DNA from: JANMDR01 sp031376425
Lineage (GTDB): Bacteria > Pseudomonadota > Gammaproteobacteria > Burkholderiales > Usitatibacteraceae
Direction of reading: 5' to 3'
Length of the DNA: 7,744 nucleotides
NCBI GenBank assembly: GCA_031376425.1
Contig: JANMDR010000153.1
Coordinates: 1 to 7,744 of the forward strand
The first letter of the stretch is position 1. Each line of letters opens with the position of its first letter. Below, one piece after another: positions 1 through 5,722 of the stretch. A program made the translations under genes and the position numbers. Below the pieces are notes generated by a model. That model was not told where the DNA came from and made no database searches. It was given only the letters and a program-made list of their open reading frames with translations.

Positions 1-970
1 CTTGGGTGTGCCAGATGACCCCAGCCCGCCTGTCGCCCTTGGCTTGCGTTTTGACGCTTGGTAAGCCGCCGGATGTGCCGTATTGGCGTGGGTCTTGTTG
101 CGCACCCAGCCATTGGCTTGAGGCACGTAGGGTTGATTCAACCGCGCGGATAACGGCGTGAAACTGGTGATAGCCCGCAATGATCTTCGCCAAGCCCGAA
201 CCCGTCTCGCCAAACACGGTGAAATGGCAGAGCAGATCAAGCAAACGCCGCTGCTCAAAAACACCTTCGATCAACGTTGCCAGCTCGGGCGCACCTTTAG
301 GCGCTATGTCTTGCCCGTCCGTCGTGCGCCACGGCATAAAGCGCTCATGGTCGGCAGAAAGTGAGCCAACGCGCGCGGTGATACCGTCTGAAGTCACCAG
401 CAGGGCATTGGTATTGAACAGCGCGGGGATTTGGTTTTTGTAAGTTTGTAACTGCTGGAATGCATCGGCAAGGGTGGCGTTGCCGGGGGCTTTCAGTTCA
501 ATCACCGCCAGCGGCAGGCCGTTGACGAACACGACTACGTCGGGGCGGCGCTGGTATTGGCCGGCAATCACCACAAACTGGCTTACCACCAGCCAGTCGT
601 TTTGCTCGGGTTGCTCGAAGTTGATCAGATTTACTTGGCCCGCCGTCAGGGTGCCATCGTCAGCATAAAACTCGACGCCCACGCCTTCGGTCATGAGCTT
701 GTGCAGCCGCCGGTTTTCTTCCAGCAATGACGGCAACTCTGATTGCATTACGCGGCGGCACGCGTCCTGCTGCGCTTCTACTGGTAGCGCCGGATTCAGC
801 CTCGCCACCGCCGCCTCAAAGCGCTTCTTCAGCACCACCACATCGTGGCTATCACGCTCGGGGCGCTGACCATCGGGGCCAATATTTTCTTCGCGCTCTA
901 GCTGATAACCCAGCCCGCGTAGCTGCGTAAGGAGTGCCTGCTCAACAGCGGCTTCAGATAAAAACGCCAT
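1..970 (-). CDS. hsdR: Type I restriction enzyme R subunit HsdR, N-terminal part (cut by window edge)
   Basis: HsdR is the motor and nuclease subunit of a type I restriction complex: it translocates DNA using ATP and cleaves it. I translated 323 uninterrupted codons from ATG 970-968 to the window edge. The N-terminus MAFLSEAAVEQALL is typical of the family. The PD-(D/E)xK nuclease core is visible as P143-D144, then E158-L-K160, followed by a RecB-like QxxxY motif (Q173 to Y177). The visible part ends at GVIWHTQ, the family lead-in to Walker A (GSGKS), so the helicase motifs and the remaining two thirds lie outside. An AAGGA stands almost against the ATG, closer than usual for a ribosome binding site, but the family N-terminus supports this start. 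It follows rhuM after a 97-base gap, so it may be the last gene of the operon or have its own promoter. No frameshift or stop is seen. The type I assignment is secure; the subclass is not determined. Confidence 0.95.
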   Translation of the reverse strand, partial: MAFLSEAAVEQALLTQLRGLGYQLEREENIGPDGQRPERDSHDVVVLKKRFEAAVARLNPALPVEAQQDACRRVMQSELPSLLEENRRLHKLMTEGVGVEFYADDGTLTAGQVNLINFEQPEQNDWLVVSQFVVIAGQYQRRPDVVVFVNGLPLAVIELKAPGNATLADAFQQLQTYKNQIPALFNTNALLVTSDGITARVGSLSADHERFMPWRTTDGQDIAPKGAPELATLIEGVFEQRRLLDLLCHFTVFGETGSGLAKIIAGYHQFHAVIRAVESTLRASSQWLGAQQDPRQYGTSGGLPSVKTQAKGDRRAGVIWHTQ

Positions 971-1011
971 TCCTTGTGTCCCCGTTGTGTTCCGTTCGCC
1001 GCTATTAAATG

Positions 1012-1025
1012 TTAGTCATCACTAA
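1012..1025. promoter_or_regulatory. Short perfect dyad in the rhuM-hsdR gap
   Basis: TTAGT-CATC-ACTAA is a perfect 5-bp inverted repeat with a 4-base centre. It lies 42 bases upstream of the hsdR start, in the short gap after rhuM. An AT-rich -10-like TATACT lies just upstream on the minus strand (1032-1037), but no good -35 accompanies it. The dyad could be an operator or chance; five-base arms are weak evidence. Confidence 0.2.
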
Positions 1026-1069
1026 TGTACCAGTATAAAGCAGGTAAAGCAGGCAGTGTTTTTCAGCGT

Positions 1070-2128
1070 TTATGATTTAGATGCCTTGGGTTTTTTTGGC
1101 TTTTTGGCCTTCAATGGCTTTTGCAAATCCTTGGTGGCGTGCTCGAAATCGGCGTCTACCGGACGGGGTTCATTGGCAGTCAGTACCTGAAATTTATCGT
1201 ATTCTAATTCGGCCTTGGCCTGCGCCATTTCGTGCGAAATACGCCCTGCGTGGGTGAGAATGTCGCGATCATTTAAAGTTAAAAAGCCGTTTAGTTTCGC
1301 AATCCAGTCTGCCATATGCATCGGCACCCGGCGCAGGGCTTGGCCTTGGGCGAAAATAAGGTATTGCTCAATTAGATTATTCAACGCCGCCAGCTCAGGC
1401 TCGCTGAGGTAGTTTTTGGCGATGGCTACATCCTGCTTGCGAATCACCGCGCCCCGCCAGTTTGTTAGGCCAATGTTAGGCTTAGTGGCACCTACCCGCG
1501 TGTGGACGATCTCGGCAGCGGTTTGCCCAGTGATGGCCCAATGCACTTTGTTTTGCACGGTCTTAAAAAACAGCAGGCTTACCTCCTGCGTGGGATCGTA
1601 ATCAATACTGGTTGCATAGATATCTGTAATTTTTTGGTAAAACCGCCGCTCTGAAGTGCGGATATCCTGAATCCGCCGCAGCAATTCTTCAAAATAATCG
1701 AAGGGCTGGTCCGGGTGCTTTAGCCGTTCATCATCCAGAAGAAAACCCTTGGTAATGTATTCGCGCAATTGCTGCGTAGCCCAAATGCGAAAGCGCGTAG
1801 CCACCGCGCTTTTCACGCGATAGCCTACCGAGATGATGGCATCGAGATTATAGAAATCCACCTGACGCCGTACGGAACGCGCACCCTCTTGGCGAACCAA
1901 CAAGGATTCCTTGTGAGTTGCCGCCAACTGCAATTCACCTTCATCGTAGATGTTTTGAAGATGCAGGCTGATGTTTTGCTGCGTCGTCTGAAACAGCGCC
2001 GCCATGTGCTGTTGCGTGAGCCAAACCGTCTCGCCCTCAAAGCGCACGTCAATCTTCAGCTTCCCATCCGCCGCTTGGTAAACGAGGAACTGGCTGCCTG
2101 TGGGGGATGGTTCGGAGGGTTTATTCAT
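1070..2128 (-). CDS. rhuM: RhuM-family protein
   Basis: This 352-residue protein matches the RhuM family (named after a Salmonella SPI-3 gene). Its molecular function is not settled, and it recurs beside type I restriction genes. Near the N-terminus, residues 33-65 (from ETVWLTQQ through LFQTTQQNISLHL) look like a helix-turn-helix DNA-binding segment. The middle (about 85-130, containing YNLDAIISVGYRVKS and FRIWATQQLREYI) carries the signature stretch of the family. The C-terminus is a Lys/Pro/Ala-rich tail (KAKKPKKPKASKS) that may be disordered and bind nucleic acid. I chose ATG 2128-2126 because AAGG lies 9 bases upstream and the family sequence starts soon after; a TTG three codons earlier is an alternative. 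The start overlaps by 8 bases the stop of a short open frame. Length looks complete for the family, and no break is seen. A role in regulating or assisting the restriction locus is inference from position. Confidence 0.9.
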   Translation of the reverse strand: MNKPSEPSPTGSQFLVYQAADGKLKIDVRFEGETVWLTQQHMAALFQTTQQNISLHLQNIYDEGELQLAATHKESLLVRQEGARSVRRQVDFYNLDAIISVGYRVKSAVATRFRIWATQQLREYITKGFLLDDERLKHPDQPFDYFEELLRRIQDIRTSERRFYQKITDIYATSIDYDPTQEVSLLFFKTVQNKVHWAITGQTAAEIVHTRVGATKPNIGLTNWRGAVIRKQDVAIAKNYLSEPELAALNNLIEQYLIFAQGQALRRVPMHMADWIAKLNGFLTLNDRDILTHAGRISHEMAQAKAELEYDKFQVLTANEPRPVDADFEHATKDLQKPLKAKKPKKPKASKS

Positions 2129-2267
2129 AGCCCACAACCTTATTAGATTCTAGCTGTGTCTCGCACAATTTACCTACCAGTGCGTTCGCCAGCAGGAGGC
2201 AGTGCAGCTTGTGCACCTTGAATAATTCACCCGAAACACTTTTGGTATTGGATTGAGGGAAGATCAT
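2121..2267 (-). CDS. Possible small ORF (48 aa), or 3' remnant of a lost gene, coupled to rhuM
   Basis: An open frame from ATG 2267-2265 to TAA 2123-2121 encodes 48 residues. The first 14 or so come from tandem repeat copy 1; the rest is unique DNA with a GC-rich, coding-like stretch (residues 20-34, KLHCLLLANALVGKL), which could form an amphipathic or hydrophobic helix. Its TAA overlaps the rhuM ATG as ATGAATAA, the same 8-base overlap as at two other junctions of this operon. That suggests a real gene end translationally coupled to rhuM. No ribosome binding site precedes the ATG. The frame stays open upstream for 13 more codons to a TGA inside repeat copy 1. The best reading is either a tiny unrecognised gene or the tail of a gene whose 5' part was replaced when the repeats formed. 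I do not recognise the protein. Confidence 0.3.
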   Translation of the reverse strand: MIFPQSNTKSVSGELFKVHKLHCLLLANALVGKLCETQLESNKVVGYE

Positions 2268-2386
2268 AAAATAAGCTTTAATAAGTAAGCCTTTGTTTTT
2301 AAAGCACTTTCAGTGCCTCGCAGCGGGTTCATAAGGGCTGTAATTTAATAAGATTACGCCCAAAAGGGCAAGTAACGGGCGAACTT
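2227..2386 (-). repeat. 161-bp repeat, copy 1 (rhuM-proximal)
   Basis: The left edge is blurred: similarity to copy 2 fades between about 2220 and 2240. It carries the best-preserved hairpin (GCACT-TTC-AGTGC) and a detached end peptide DKFARYLPFWA with a TAA stop. Its left part supplies the start of the short open frame that runs toward rhuM. Confidence 0.85.
2304..2316 (-). terminator. Small hairpin in repeat copy 1, possible weak terminator
   Basis: On the minus strand GCACT-GAA-AGTGC forms a 5-bp stem followed by TTTAAAAAC. G-T and A-T pairs could lengthen the stem by three. The T run is only three bases, so if it acts it is a weak terminator or an RNA processing or stability hairpin. The stem is shortened in copy 2 and mostly lost in copy 3. 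Confidence 0.2.
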
Positions 2387-2547
2387 GTCACCTGATACGT
2401 ATTTGGTAATGGATTGAGGGAAGATTATAAAATGAGCTTTAATAAGTAAGTCTTTGTTTTTAAAGCACTTTCAGTGTCTCGCAGCGGATTCATTAGGACT
2501 GTAATTTAATAAGATTACGCCCAAAAGGGCAGATAACGGGCGAACTT
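2387..2547 (-). repeat. 161-bp repeat, copy 2
   Basis: This copy is very similar to copy 1. It carries a detached end peptide GKFARYLPFWA followed by TAA, and a perfect TATAAT on the minus strand. Copy 1 has TATGAT at the matching place. Confidence 0.88.
2424..2429 (-). promoter_or_regulatory. -10-like TATAAT in repeat copy 2
   Basis: A perfect TATAAT on the minus strand points toward rhuM, with TATGAT at the equivalent place in copy 1 (2263-2268). No hexamer near TTGACA sits 16-18 bases upstream, and the region is AT-rich, so this may be chance. If active, it would give rhuM and hsdR a promoter separate from hsdM. Confidence 0.2.
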
Positions 2548-2708
2548 GCCACTTGAAACGTTTTTGGTAATGGAGTGAGGGAAGAGAATTAAATAAGCTT
2601 TAATAAGTAAGTCTTTGTTTTTAAATAACTTTCAGTGTCTCAGAGTGGGTTTATAAGGGTTGCAATTTAATAAGACTACGCCCAAAAGGGTAGATAACGA
2701 GCGAACTT
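2548..2708 (-). repeat. 161-bp repeat, copy 3, overlapping the AlbA_2 gene end
   Basis: This is the most divergent copy. Its right-hand 33 bases are the last ten codons plus TAG stop of the AlbA_2 gene, so it is probably the parental copy. Its central hairpin is decayed (AGTTA in place of AGTGC on the minus strand). The stop is TAG here and TAA in the other two copies. Confidence 0.88.
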
Positions 2709-4085
2709 ACGTGACCCACCCACCTTTTCGTCGAGCTTGATTAATTTGGCCTCCAGAGTTGCCGTAATAACCTGAGAAATGCTCGTCACCTTTGACTCAT
2801 CAAGATGAAAGCGTTCTCTCAGAGTTTGATTAGTCGCCCGCTCTGACATTACCCACTTGAGTGCGCAATGCTGGTAACAAGCACGGACGCGGTCTTCCCG
2901 ATCCATGTCCTCAAAGGGCTTAGGTCCAAAAATAGTCACAATCGTTCGCCCTAAACCGACACGGAACGACGGTGCTGGCAGTTGATAAATTTCCGCAGTA
3001 TGCACAACTCTGTCGATGCCGCTGCTTTTCTCTTCGCAAATGTGCATCCGCCGCATCAGGTCAGCCACACGTTCATTTCTGGACTGGTAACCATCAATAA
3101 ACCTGTCTACTGGAACCAGCGGTTCGCCTGGGTTCGAAACTTCTACTCGGTTCGAATAAATCTCTACCATCATCGAAGCGCCAGTCATAGAAAAATCCTG
3201 ATGGATCAGCGCATTGGCTACTACTTCGCGAATCGCTATTTCAGGCACCAGCTTGACTTCTTTTCGCAGTGCATCTTCTATCACTTCATTTTGGGGGAGT
3301 TGCCCCATAATAAAGCGAATCATGCCTCGAAATCCTGACGCGTAGCCTCTTGCGCCCGTCTGGTCTAGTCTGGTTTCCAGTTTGGAGGTGCCGGTATAAA
3401 CCACCACACGGGTTGCCTTTCGGGCTAAGTCACTGAAATTTGCCAGTTTTTTAGCGAGCAACAGCGCACCAATCCGGCGAATGGCATAGCTCCCATCAAC
3501 AGCATCAATTAGGCGGTCGGTCTCCAAGCGATTTAACACACCGTTTTGGTCTGTGGGATATGGCAGCTTCAGCAATTCAAAGAATGCCTGTGTATCCAAT
3601 AATTCGACCACCTGCTGTCCGTCCAAACCTTGCATTGTGTGCCCCTCCACCCAATCAGGTCCACCTTCGGCAAAAATGCGTCTTATGTAATCCTCAGACA
3701 TTGGAACTAAAGATCCACCAGAACGCATCAGATACTTTCCATCCAAGTGATACGCAGTGCCGCGCGGTCGTGATGGAATGGTAAACACCAGCACTCGGCC
3801 ATCGGCATGAGCTACGGCCTCAATGTCCACGCGAAACCCAATCTTCACGAACAGCTTTTCCGCCATCACGACCAAATTGTCGAAAGCCTTTGTGCCCACC
3901 ACAAATCTCGGCGGTTTGTCCGTCACGCCGAGCAGTAAATGCCCACCACCTTCGTTGGCTAACGCTACACAGTATTCGTAGAGCTTATCGTTGTCGAATT
4001 GTGTTTTGGCTTCCTTGAACTCCAAGTGTTGATGTTCCGAAGTGACAGAACGCCAGAGGTCAATTTGTTGCGGTGTCGTCACCAT
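2676..4085 (-). CDS. AlbA_2 (Schlafen-like) ATP-binding protein, COG2865 type
   Basis: This 469-residue protein resembles the COG2865 family, often labelled ATP-binding protein, putative transcriptional regulator or RecG-like. An AlbA_2 domain covers about 15-140: the LEFKEAK motif has E22, K24 and E25, and the glycine turn ANEGGGHLLLGV is at 43-54. A GHKL/HATPase-like region follows, with REVVANALIHQDFS at 286-299 (N291, H295, D297), SNPGEP at 317-322 and EKSSGIDR at 352-359. The C-terminus (about 410-460) looks like a winged helix. AlbA_2 is the fold of Schlafen RNases, so nucleic-acid binding or cleavage is possible but not shown. The gene begins 2 bases after the hsdS stop, which implies co-transcription and probably coupling. 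The stop TAG (2678-2676) lies inside tandem repeat copy 3, and the last ten residues (KFARYLPFWA) recur in the other two copies. Proteins of this type recur beside type I hsd genes; their job there is unknown. Confidence 0.9.
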   Translation of the reverse strand: MVTTPQQIDLWRSVTSEHQHLEFKEAKTQFDNDKLYEYCVALANEGGGHLLLGVTDKPPRFVVGTKAFDNLVVMAEKLFVKIGFRVDIEAVAHADGRVLVFTIPSRPRGTAYHLDGKYLMRSGGSLVPMSEDYIRRIFAEGGPDWVEGHTMQGLDGQQVVELLDTQAFFELLKLPYPTDQNGVLNRLETDRLIDAVDGSYAIRRIGALLLAKKLANFSDLARKATRVVVYTGTSKLETRLDQTGARGYASGFRGMIRFIMGQLPQNEVIEDALRKEVKLVPEIAIREVVANALIHQDFSMTGASMMVEIYSNRVEVSNPGEPLVPVDRFIDGYQSRNERVADLMRRMHICEEKSSGIDRVVHTAEIYQLPAPSFRVGLGRTIVTIFGPKPFEDMDREDRVRACYQHCALKWVMSERATNQTLRERFHLDESKVTSISQVITATLEAKLIKLDEKVGGSRKFARYLPFWA

Positions 4086-4087
4086 GG

Positions 4088-5722
4088 TTAGCCTAAAGCC
4101 TGAATGAGATTGATCGTGTCCGCCACCCGCAATTCCCCGCTCAGCAGCTTCGGCAGCAAGGCGTCGCGCAGGGTGGCTAGGGTGCGGGATTGGATGCGGT
4201 TGGCGTCGGCTTGTTCAAAGAGTGGGGCGCAATTGCGATGGAAGGCTTGGAGAATTTTTGGCTCATTGGGAAGTGCGATTTGTATAGCTCCAATGATTTC
4301 GGGGCGCACAGCAGGGTAGGCACCGCCATCGGCCATTTTGCCGAGGTGATCGGAAACCTCTGATTGCGTGAGAGCAGCGTGAAGAAATGACCAGGGGGCG
4401 GTTGTGGGAGTGAGTACGGCAAAGCCAGTAGACGCCACGCGGTTCTCTGGCGGATTCAGCGCGAGGAAGTAGGCACCTCGGTCGGGGCGGACGGTGGAAA
4501 GAACCGTGTCGCCGTGGCGAAGTCGGCGGCGAGCACGGCTGGGTTCTTCGCCGCGCAGGTAGGTAGCGATGTTCGTGATATTGCCACGACTCACTTCAGA
4601 AATCTCAACGTATTCGAGTGTTTTCAAGGCATCGTTCTTGCCAAGCGTCCATGCGTTGATAGCGCAGAGTTCTTCGATTGCAGCGTGACGCCAACCAATG
4701 GGAAGCATGCCGTTTTCGCCGTGTTCAAGGAGCTTGGGAAACAGCGCGGCAGTTTCTGAATCAAGGCCGTCGGGGGTTCGGCCATCTAGCTTGGCGCGGA
4801 CGGGATCGAAATCTACAAACCAGCTTTGGAACAGCGCCCGCGCCATCGCCTCCAGCGTCACGTTCATCCGTCGATTGAGTTCGATTTTGTCGTCGAGTGA
4901 ACCGAGGATGTGGGCGATGGCTTTTTGTTCGGGGAGGGGTGGGAGCGTAAGTTGAAACTTCGAGCAATCTCCGACGCGTATATGGCTTACTGTAGAGCCG
5001 TTTCCTTCATGAGCAGCAAATTGGTTCTGCAGGTCTTTAGATAAAAATGAATAAAGTAGGAATCTCGATTCGAGAAGCATTGGGTTTGCTCGATATTGCA
5101 TGAGGCGCTGCCCAAGAAAAACAGTGTCATCGAAATCAACGTAGCCGACTTCACCCATCGGGGCCTCACGAGTCAAGATCACGTCACCACGCCTGACATC
5201 CGCTCTCCGAGTCCATTTGACAAAAGTATCTTTGGTTACTAAACGGCAATCTTCTCGGTCAATTCGCCCGTCTTTGATATTGGTCGTACGGAGCATCTTA
5301 AAAGGTGTGTGCTCGTCAATGACCGGTGCTGTCTTGTTGACGCAATCGACGATCAGCTCACAGACATCGGCGACCGTCACGCGTTCCCATTCACACGCTA
5401 TAACGCTTCCTACCTCCTGCACCACCACCTTATCCCGCTCAATAATCTTCCTAAACGACGCGCTGGTAGTCGCCCAATCCACAACATCTACTTTCCATGG
5501 GAGATCAGATTCAGAAAAATCATCGGCTAGCGCTGCTAGTGTGTTAAAGCCTAGGAACTGATCTGATATCACGCATAAATCAAGGTCGGAGTATTCCTTG
5601 GCTGTCCATTTGGCGCGCGAGCCGAATGCCCATACGGGGTATTGCGGCACGTGTTTTTGCAAAATGCAGCGCACGAGTTCCCAATGGTCTGGGCGGATGT
5701 CTATCTTTGGTATGTCAGGCAT
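4088..5722 (-). CDS. hsdS: Fusion of MNT nucleotidyltransferase (antitoxin-like) and type I specificity subunit HsdS
   Basis: One 544-residue frame joins two proteins that are usually separate. Residues 1-105 are a minimal nucleotidyltransferase (MntA/HI0073-like): G34-S35, then D46-L-D48, exactly GSX10DXD, with a third carboxylate at D79. From about 111 (EWERVTVADVCEL) to the end it is HsdS. Target recognition domain 1 covers about 111-258. The central conserved region follows (LPPLPEQKAIA at 260-270 through FVDFDPVRAKL at 302-312). Domain 2 is about 341-485, and the C-terminal conserved helix includes LRDALLPKLLSGEL. HsdS sets the DNA sequence recognised by the M and R subunits. MNT proteins of HEPN/MNT pairs silence the HEPN toxin by AMPylating it. 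I chose ATG 5722, which overlaps the hepT stop by 8 bases (ATGCCTGA). A TTG at 5761 and ATG at 5758 are in frame but add residues outside the domain. No frameshift is visible. The fusion could in principle reflect a sequencing error, but both halves are intact and in frame. Confidence 0.92.
   Translation of the reverse strand: MPDIPKIDIRPDHWELVRCILQKHVPQYPVWAFGSRAKWTAKEYSDLDLCVISDQFLGFNTLAALADDFSESDLPWKVDVVDWATTSASFRKIIERDKVVVQEVGSVIACEWERVTVADVCELIVDCVNKTAPVIDEHTPFKMLRTTNIKDGRIDREDCRLVTKDTFVKWTRRADVRRGDVILTREAPMGEVGYVDFDDTVFLGQRLMQYRANPMLLESRFLLYSFLSKDLQNQFAAHEGNGSTVSHIRVGDCSKFQLTLPPLPEQKAIAHILGSLDDKIELNRRMNVTLEAMARALFQSWFVDFDPVRAKLDGRTPDGLDSETAALFPKLLEHGENGMLPIGWRHAAIEELCAINAWTLGKNDALKTLEYVEISEVSRGNITNIATYLRGEEPSRARRRLRHGDTVLSTVRPDRGAYFLALNPPENRVASTGFAVLTPTTAPWSFLHAALTQSEVSDHLGKMADGGAYPAVRPEIIGAIQIALPNEPKILQAFHRNCAPLFEQADANRIQSRTLATLRDALLPKLLSGELRVADTINLIQALG
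5399..5418 (-). promoter_or_regulatory. Relic hsdS ribosome binding site and ATA codon inside the fusion
   Basis: On the minus strand a consensus AGGAGGT (5418-5412) is followed 10 bases later by ATA (5401-5399), which is codon 108 of the fusion. Family HsdS similarity (EWERVTV) begins three residues later. This is where a separate hsdS gene would start with ATG, so it looks like an old start site with ATG changed to ATA. It could still allow rare initiation. No other in-frame start is close by. Confidence 0.45.

Larger units (their letters stand above)
2227..2708 (-). repeat. Three tandem 161-bp repeats made from the AlbA_2 gene 3' end
   Basis: Three head-to-tail copies of one 161-bp unit fill most of the gap between the AlbA_2 gene and rhuM. 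The spacing is exact: the common string ACGCCCAAAAGGG starts at 2356, 2517 and 2678. By eye, copies 1 and 2 differ at roughly 10 of 145 core positions and copies 2 and 3 at roughly 20. In gene orientation each unit ends with codons for KFARYLPFWA and a stop. In copy 3 that is the true C-terminus of the AlbA_2 protein; in copies 1 and 2 it is a detached duplicate. The remainder is AT-rich. This is best explained by tandem duplication of a gene end plus about 130 bp downstream, followed by divergence. Apart from the repeats and the short frame at 2121-2267, I see nothing else in 2129-2675. Confidence 0.9.

Noticed and set aside
1769..2146. Plus-strand open frames, such as the 125-codon one opposite rhuM
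   Set aside because: They lie antisense to well-supported genes, have no recognisable domains, and show the composition expected of shadow frames.
2227..2708. Tandem repeats upstream of rhuM as a type III toxin-antitoxin RNA array
   Set aside because: Type III antitoxin repeats are short (tens of bases) and precede a ToxN-like RNase. These units are 161 bp, visibly derived from a neighbouring gene end, and rhuM is not a ToxN relative.
2227..2708. Integron attC-like cassette sites or a CRISPR array
   Set aside because: There are no paired core sites with long imperfect palindromes, and no short repeats with unique spacers. The repeats abut directly with no spacer. GCCC-TTTT-GGGC is only a 4-bp stem and falls within coding codons.
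4761..4967. Alternative minus-strand frames inside hsdS
   Set aside because: They overlap the clearly conserved central region of HsdS in another frame and show no family features.
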